This document shows positions 59,290 to 64,000 of a stretch of DNA of 64,000 bases, piece after piece; the stretch's first letter is position 1, and each line of letters starts with the position of its first letter. The position numbers and the translations under genes are program-made. A model generated the notes under the pieces. The model had not been told where the DNA came from. It was given only the letters and a program-made list of their open reading frames with translations, and did no database searches. The stretch comes from Priestia aryabhattai (GTDB taxonomy: Bacteria > Bacillota > Bacilli > Bacillales > Bacillaceae_H), in the NCBI RefSeq assembly GCF_023715685.1, contig NZ_JAMBOQ010000001.1, positions 248,001 through 312,000 of the forward strand, given 5' to 3'.

Positions 59290-60342
59290 ATGGAACAACA
59301 ACCAACCATGACCAAATCAAAAACGGCAACTCCCTACCCAAGAGACTGCACGTTCAGCCTAGAAGATTGGACGACGCTCGCCAAGTATTGGTACCCCGTC
59401 GCACGCTGTAGTGATGTAACAGAGAAACCAACGTCCGTAAAGTTACTAGATGTAAATCTAGTTCTATACCGCACCACAAACAAGGTTGTAGCGGCTCGTG
59501 ATTTATGCGTTCACCGAGGTACACCGCTTAGCATGGGCTGGGTGGAAGATGATGAGATTATCTGTCCTTACCACGGCTTCCGCTATGCAACAGACGGCGC
59601 ATGCACGTCGATTCCAGCTCACCCCGACGCCAACATTTCTCCCCGCCTGTGCATGGCCGTCTATCCAGTTATTGAACGATTTGGATTAGTGTGGACTTCC
59701 CTGACAGGAGAACAAGATAACCTGCCTTATTTCGATGCGTGGGATGACCCTGATTTTCAGCAAATTGTTTGTCCGAGTTTTGATATCATGGGTTCAGCCG
59801 GTCGTCAAATGGAAGGCTTTTTAGACGTAGCTCATTTTGCTTGGGTTCACACGGACACGTTTGGCGATCGAAACAACGCTTTTGTGCCTAAATATAAAGT
59901 AAGCGAAACAGATTATGGGCTTCATGTAGAATATACGAGCACCGTGAGCAATTATTCTAAAGAACAGCAGCATTTAAATCCACCCGATTTTAAATGGCTT
60001 CGCGTCTTTGATGTTTATCCGCCGTTTACAGCTACATTAAAGGTTTACTTCCCGCAAGGCGCAGAGCTGTGGATTATGAACGCAGTCTCTCCTATTTCAG
60101 CCCGCGAAACGCGTTTATTCGCGCCAATCGCTCGAAACTTTGACAAAGATTCGAGTGTCGAAGGTGTGTATGACTTTAATCTTCGCGTCTTTGACGAAGA
60201 CCGTGAAATGGTTGAAAACCAAAAGCCTGAAGACTTGCCTTTAGACCTGCAGATGGAAGCGCATATTATGGCTGATCAAACGTCCATTGGCTACCGGAAA
60301 TTATTAAAGAAAATGGGCTTAAGCTTTAGATATACAAGCTAA
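59290..60342 (+). CDS. Rieske non-haem iron oxygenase (VanA-like)
   Basis: A 350-residue oxygenase component. Rieske [2Fe-2S] ligands in DLCVHRGTP (CxH) and ICPYHGFRY (CxxH), about residues 72-95. The mononuclear iron site is in EGFLDVAHFAWVHTDTFG (Asp-x2-His-x4-His) with a C-terminal Asp candidate in VFDEDREMVE. Length and layout match vanillate O-demethylase/pheophorbide-a-oxygenase-type enzymes, which demethylate or hydroxylate aromatic substrates. No ferredoxin/reductase gene (VanB-like) is adjacent, so its electron donor is elsewhere. Such enzymes are uncommon in Bacillus, so acquisition by transfer next to the tRNA gene is possible. Ribosome binding site GAAGGGA upstream. Confidence 0.85.
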   Translation: MEQQPTMTKSKTATPYPRDCTFSLEDWTTLAKYWYPVARCSDVTEKPTSVKLLDVNLVLYRTTNKVVAARDLCVHRGTPLSMGWVEDDEIICPYHGFRYATDGACTSIPAHPDANISPRLCMAVYPVIERFGLVWTSLTGEQDNLPYFDAWDDPDFQQIVCPSFDIMGSAGRQMEGFLDVAHFAWVHTDTFGDRNNAFVPKYKVSETDYGLHVEYTSTVSNYSKEQQHLNPPDFKWLRVFDVYPPFTATLKVYFPQGAELWIMNAVSPISARETRLFAPIARNFDKDSSVEGVYDFNLRVFDEDREMVENQKPEDLPLDLQMEAHIMADQTSIGYRKLLKKMGLSFRYTS

Positions 60343-60378
60343 AAAAATCCCCGCTGTCTAAGCGGGGATTTTTTTTTA
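60341..60378. terminator. Bidirectional terminator at 60.4 kb
   Basis: Perfect stem AAAAAATCCCCGCT / AGCGGGGATTTTTT with a short loop between convergent genes. Confidence 0.9.
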
Positions 60379-61899
60379 TTTAGCAAACTGCTCGCGTCCT
60401 GCTTTTTCCTTTACCACTTCATCTTCACTTGCTGGCGTTGCGCGTTTCATAAACAATGAAAGAATTAATGCAACCACCACTAGTACTACTGAGACGGCAA
60501 ACGCATCGTTAATTCCTTGCACCATTGCCTGCATCCCAATTTGTTCTTTGATTTGAGCTGCCCCGGCTGCCGTTGCATTAGCTGACCCTGCTCCGCTCAT
60601 TGCATCTTGAGCCAGCTCTTTTGCATGCGTAGCTGTACGGTTTGACATCACCGTTACTAAAAGAGCCGAACCAATAGCTCCCGATACTTGTTGAAGCGTA
60701 TTATTCATCGCAGTACCATGCGGATTAAAGCGCTGCGGCAGCTGATTTAACCCGTTTGTCATAACCGGCATCATAACCATAGACATTCCGAACATGCGAA
60801 GCGTGTAAAGCGTAATGAGCGTTGTATACGTCGTATTAAGCTCTAAGTTACTGAAGAAATACGTCGTAACCGCTGTAATAGCTAGACCCGTTACAGCCAG
60901 TGCACGCGCTCCGAATTTATCAAATAATTTTCCGGTAATCGGTGACATCACACCCATTAATAACGCACCCGGAAGCATTAATAGTCCTGAATGAAGCGGA
61001 GAAATGCCTCGTACGGTTTGAACATAAATTGGCATTAACAGCATCGCTGAGAATAATGCCATTGTGATCACCATTGAAATCGTTGACGATAAAGCAAACA
61101 TTGGATATTTAAAAATGCGGAATTCAAGCATAGGTGTTTCTAACTTGAACTGACGCGTAATAAATAAAATCAGAGCCACAGCTCCTACGATAATTGTGCC
61201 GTACACTTCCATAGAATCCCAGCCTTTATCTCCTGCTGAGCTAAATCCGTATAGAAGTCCTCCAAATCCAATTGTAGATAACACAAGGGATAAGAAATCC
61301 AAATTGATTTCCACTTTTTCTTTTTTGTCTTTTAATAGGAAGAAAGCGCCTATTAATACAATTGCCGCAATCGGCGTAACAAGGTGGAACAGCATTCTCC
61401 ACTCATAGTGTTCAATTAGCCACCCTGATAATGTAGGACCAATTGCCGGAGCAAAAATCATAACTAAACCGAAAATCCCCATCGCAGCTCCGCGTTTTTC
61501 TAATGGAAAACTTGTTAGCAATACGTTCATTAAAAGCGGCATCATGATGGCCGCGCCTGATGCTTGAATAATACGAGCGGTTAACAATACAGAAAATACG
61601 GGCGAAGCACCGGCAAGTATCGTTCCTGCTGTAAATAAAGTCATCGCCGTTAAAAATAATCCTCTGACAGAATAGCGCTGAATTAAAAAAGCGGTAGTTG
61701 GAATCATAATACCATTCACCAACATATAACCAGTAGAAAGCCACTGGACAGTTGACGTTGTCACATCTAAGTCTTTCATGATAGACGGCAGCGCCACGTT
61801 TAATAACGTTTCATTCAACAATGAGATAAAAGCGCCAATTAACAAAATAGCAATTATGCCATACGGCGGCTTTTCCATTTGATTTATTGATTGACTCAT
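60376..61899 (-). CDS. DHA2-family MFS drug exporter (EmrB/LmrB type)
   Basis: A 507-residue major facilitator with 14 hydrophobic segments. Motif D1 region LLNETLLNVALPSIMKDL, motif A region (RYSVRGLF), antiporter motif C in GPTLSGWLIEHYEWRMLF. LmrB/EmrB-type DHA2 proteins export drugs by proton antiport. AAGGAGG precedes the ATG. The promoter carries a 17-bp perfect inverted repeat, and a TetR-family gene diverges from it, the usual layout of an inducible efflux pump. Confidence 0.9.
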   Translation of the reverse strand: MSQSINQMEKPPYGIIAILLIGAFISLLNETLLNVALPSIMKDLDVTTSTVQWLSTGYMLVNGIMIPTTAFLIQRYSVRGLFLTAMTLFTAGTILAGASPVFSVLLTARIIQASGAAIMMPLLMNVLLTSFPLEKRGAAMGIFGLVMIFAPAIGPTLSGWLIEHYEWRMLFHLVTPIAAIVLIGAFFLLKDKKEKVEINLDFLSLVLSTIGFGGLLYGFSSAGDKGWDSMEVYGTIIVGAVALILFITRQFKLETPMLEFRIFKYPMFALSSTISMVITMALFSAMLLMPIYVQTVRGISPLHSGLLMLPGALLMGVMSPITGKLFDKFGARALAVTGLAITAVTTYFFSNLELNTTYTTLITLYTLRMFGMSMVMMPVMTNGLNQLPQRFNPHGTAMNNTLQQVSGAIGSALLVTVMSNRTATHAKELAQDAMSGAGSANATAAGAAQIKEQIGMQAMVQGINDAFAVSVVLVVVALILSLFMKRATPASEDEVVKEKAGREQFAK

Positions 61900-61951
61900 T
61901 ATTGTACCTCCTTATACTTTAAGTTCATTTTTTTAGACACATGTTCTACAT

Positions 61952-61968
61952 AGAGTATGTTATACTCT
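61952..61968 (-). promoter_or_regulatory. Operator in the DHA2 exporter promoter
   Basis: AGAGTAT-GTT-ATACTCT, a perfect 17-bp inverted repeat. On the minus strand it lies between TTGAAC (-35) and a TATGT-containing -10. Probable site of the divergently encoded TetR protein. Confidence 0.65.
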
Positions 61969-62097
61969 GAGTTCAATTTATGCAAGCGAAAAATCCTGCG
62001 TTAATACCCTTTACTCATTCGACTTTTTTAGTCCTATAATCCTTTTATATCAATATATCGACGGGATATCGCTAATCCGTTTTAAAAAGAACATTTG

Positions 62098-62111
62098 TGT
62101 AAACGCTTTAA
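62098..62111 (+). promoter_or_regulatory. Candidate cre site upstream of the TetR gene
   Basis: TGTAAACGCTTTAA, one mismatch to TGWAANCGNTNWCA. Confidence 0.4.
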
Positions 62112-62168
62112 ATCATGTATCATAAAGTTGGACCATGAGTCTAATTTTTTTATATTTAGGTGATAATA

Positions 62169-63071
62169 ATGAATAATCGAAAGCAGCAAGTTGTGAAAAA
62201 TGCACACCATCTCTTCGTTGAAAAAGGATTTCAAGCTACATCTATTCAAGACATCATTGATTATAGCGGCATTTCAAAAGGAACATTCTACAACTATTTT
62301 TCATCAAAAAATGAATTATTAATCGCTGTTTTTACATGGCTTCATACAACCATTGAACAAGAGCGCAATCAGCTGTTGGTTGGTAAAAGCCTGACCGATA
62401 TAGATGTATTTATTAAACAAATCGATGCGCAGATGAAAAACCATCATAAACATAAATTTTTTACATTACTTGAAGAAGTATTTGTTTCCAATGATCCTGA
62501 TTTAAAGTCATACATAAAAAAAACCCAGTTTATTGAAGTAAACTGGATTTATAAACGGTTCATTGATTTATTTGGACAAGAAAAGAAACCATATCTACTA
62601 GATTGTGCAATTATGTTTCTTGGTATACTTCATCGTAACTTTCACTATAATTTTATGGTTAACGGCACAAATACTGACCCACATGAGATCATAAGCTACA
62701 GCGTCAAGCGCTTGTTTCCTCTTGTAGACGAAGTAGCAAGTTCAGGAGACATTTTGCTCGATCCGCAAACAATCAAAGAATGGCTTCCATCCTGCCCGAA
62801 TACCAGAAATCAAATAGAACAGGACATTTCTACAGCACTTATTGATTTAAAAAAACAAGTTCACAAACAATTTACTGATGAATTCGAACGTCAAAAATGC
62901 ACAGAGCTTATTAGCTTTATTGAAGAAGAGCTGTTTAAACAATCGAATCCTCGCAAGTTTGTTGTTGATAGTGCTCTTCATTCCTTAAAGCAGCTGCCTG
63001 TTAACAAAAGTAAAACGAAGCTAGAAAAACTGCAGGCGATGATTGATCAGTACGTGAGTGAACTTCATTAA
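62169..63071 (+). CDS. TetR-family transcriptional regulator
   Basis: A 300-residue TetR/AcrR-type repressor, longer than the usual ~190-220. N-terminal DNA-binding domain: KNAHHLFVEKGFQATSIQDI and SGISKGTFYNYFSSKNELL. The remaining 250 residues are helical and may contain a second ligand/dimer domain. Start ATG at 62169 has AGGTGA five bases upstream; a GTG three codons before is less likely. Divergent from the DHA2 exporter, with a palindromic operator between, so it most likely represses the pump. Confidence 0.87.
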   Translation: MNNRKQQVVKNAHHLFVEKGFQATSIQDIIDYSGISKGTFYNYFSSKNELLIAVFTWLHTTIEQERNQLLVGKSLTDIDVFIKQIDAQMKNHHKHKFFTLLEEVFVSNDPDLKSYIKKTQFIEVNWIYKRFIDLFGQEKKPYLLDCAIMFLGILHRNFHYNFMVNGTNTDPHEIISYSVKRLFPLVDEVASSGDILLDPQTIKEWLPSCPNTRNQIEQDISTALIDLKKQVHKQFTDEFERQKCTELISFIEEELFKQSNPRKFVVDSALHSLKQLPVNKSKTKLEKLQAMIDQYVSELH

Positions 63072-63101
63072 ATAAAAAGCAGTCCTAAAGCTGCTCTTTA
63101 T
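63072..63101. terminator. Weak terminator between the TetR and kinase genes
   Basis: Stem AAAAGCAG / CTGCT(C)TTT with an eight-base loop between convergent genes; short stem. Confidence 0.45.
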
Positions 63102-64000
63102 TCGCAAAGGGGAAATTGAAGTGAAAAGCACGTTTCTTTTCCTTTTATGCTAGACACACTCACTTTTCCCTTCATATAATGAATAATACTGAAAGATACC
63201 ATCGTTCCAAGCCCCGTACCTTTTTCTTTTGTTGTAAAGTACGGTTCGCCTAACCGATTGATTTGTTCTTGCGTCATACCGCAGCCTGTATCGATAATAT
63301 CAACGATAACAGCCCCGCCTTCTTTTGCTACTTTAACGGTTAACGTGCCTCCATTTTGCATGGCTTCAATACTATTTTTAAATAAATTGATTAGACACTG
63401 CTGAAGCTTTCTTCTCTCTCCCATTACGAAGAACTTCACTTCTTCATCAAATGTAAAATCAATAGCGACTCCATTCATATTGGCAAGAGGCGTCATAATA
63501 TGGGTGACATGATGAATTTCTTCTGAAATATTCATTTTTTCATTTCGTTCTGGAGCGGAATTGGCAAACAGCAAGTAATCATCAATGATTTCTTTTGCAC
63601 GGTCTAGTTCATTAATGGCAATCGAAATGTAGCGTTTTTTAGCGGGTTCTTTTTCATCTTCTTGCAGCATCTGCATAAATCCTCTGCTTGCTGTTAGAGG
63701 ATTTCGCACCTCATGAGAGATGCTGGCGGCTAAATGACTGACAATTTCTAGCTTTTCTGCTTTCATCAGGCGCTGCAGCACTAATAAATTTGCTCGTATC
63801 GCTTCCCATAGTACGGTAATCACGAACATTCCTGCGACATCTAAAATCGCGAACTGAACCCACACGCTAATAGGGATGCTCGTTACGTGTAAGACAAAAA
63901 TAGATACAAGCATAGCTAATAAAGAACCGATTACACTAAGACATGTGCTTACGATAATTCTATTTTTTAATGAGAAATGTAAAAAGTATTTCGTTATGAA
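63098..64000 (-). CDS. Sporulation-type sensor histidine kinase (5' end outside window)
   Basis: The frame is open to the right edge of the window, so only the C-terminal ~300 residues are visible; an ATG at 63913 is internal. Visible are at least two membrane segments (IIVSTCLSVIGSLLAMLVSI and VWVQFAILDVAGMFVITVLW), then H-box HLAASISHEVRNPLTASRGF, N-box CLINLFKNSIEAM, G1 DTGCGMT and G2 TGLGTMVSFSIIH. The membrane-packed sensor and kinase sequence resemble KinB-type kinases that feed the sporulation phosphorelay. No response regulator follows, which fits a phosphorelay kinase. Subfamily assignment is tentative. Confidence 0.82.
   Translation of the reverse strand, partial: FITKYFLHFSLKNRIIVSTCLSVIGSLLAMLVSIFVLHVTSIPISVWVQFAILDVAGMFVITVLWEAIRANLLVLQRLMKAEKLEIVSHLAASISHEVRNPLTASRGFMQMLQEDEKEPAKKRYISIAINELDRAKEIIDDYLLFANSAPERNEKMNISEEIHHVTHIMTPLANMNGVAIDFTFDEEVKFFVMGERRKLQQCLINLFKNSIEAMQNGGTLTVKVAKEGGAVIVDIIDTGCGMTQEQINRLGEPYFTTKEKGTGLGTMVSFSIIHYMKGKVSVSSIKGKETCFSLQFPLCE

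Noticed and set aside
1..64000. Looked for CRISPR arrays, insertion sequences, prophage genes and integrases.
   Set aside because: No regularly spaced repeats, transposase-like or phage structural proteins were found on either strand.

Overview
The window is a 64 kb stretch of a low-G+C Gram-positive chromosome. Ribosome binding sites are of the AGGAGG type, genes are close-packed, and almost every recognisable protein has its nearest relative in Bacillus subtilis (HelD, SigV/RsiV, CssRS/HtrB, KtrAB with its c-di-AMP riboswitch, Hpr, HemAT, ComJ, YisP, YxdJKLM/YxeA). The CYP109-type P450, the fused OpuF-type osmolyte transporter, the gamma-glutamyltransferase with an extra C-terminal domain and the overall gene set fit Priestia (Bacillus) megaterium or a close relative. 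That species call is inference from recalled protein families, not from a search. I see no insertion sequence, prophage, integrase, rRNA or CRISPR array.

Layout. 1-3.6 kb: end of a YtxH-type stress protein, three small uncharacterised genes, a lipoprotein and a patatin phospholipase. 3.7-8.5 kb: a complete antimicrobial-peptide detoxification operon (response regulator, kinase, YxeA, ABC ATPase, FtsX-type permease). 8.8-12 kb: YisP-type prenyl synthase homologue, a FUSC membrane protein and a CsoR/CstR-type repressor with its operator. 12.2-12.9 kb: intact comJ (nuclease inhibitor) behind a decayed nucA. 12.9-18.7 kb: helD, a 42-residue peptide gene, a shortened crotonase, HxlR regulator, P450 and DoxX. 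18.8-23.6 kb: five-gene cluster of two DUF2642-like small proteins, two tandem-domain glycosyltransferases and a nucleotide-sugar dehydrogenase, the best candidate here for an undescribed surface-glycan system. 23.8-26.6 kb: WalR-type-box NlpC/P60 hydrolase, HemAT, Hpr. 26.8-29.7 kb: sigV-rsiV diverging from a peptidoglycan deacetylase, with matched ECF promoters on both sides; rsiV is frameshifted. 29.7-30.6 kb: graveyard of a germination-receptor B-subunit relic and a frameshifted membrane protein. 30.7-37.8 kb: a Gly-Tyr repeat surface protein, RocE-type permease, arginase with a SigL promoter, Ggt and a TPR protein. 38-40.9 kb: two tiny YjcZ-like peptides and ktrAB under a c-di-AMP riboswitch. 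41-46.8 kb: AhpD-like protein, Lrp regulator, and the secretion-stress locus (SurA-like lipoprotein, HtrB, CssR, CssS). 46.8-58.8 kb: metabolic and transport genes ending in an OpuF-like ABC transporter. 59-64 kb: tRNA-Thr, a lone Rieske oxygenase, a TetR/DHA2 efflux pair and the C-terminal part of a sporulation-type histidine kinase.

How it fits together. Much of the window concerns the cell envelope and its stresses: peptide antibiotics (Yxd-like), lysozyme (SigV, deacetylase), misfolded secreted proteins (CssRS/HtrB), wall turnover (NlpC/P60 with a WalR-type box), wall polymer attachment (LCP protein), and osmotic/potassium balance (KtrAB, OpuF). Regulatory DNA is unusually readable. Besides the riboswitch I could place a SigL promoter, paired SigV promoters, CcpA cre sites, CssR octamers, a WalR-type box, a CsoR/CstR operator, and unassigned palindromes in front of the P450, doxX and the DHA2 pump.
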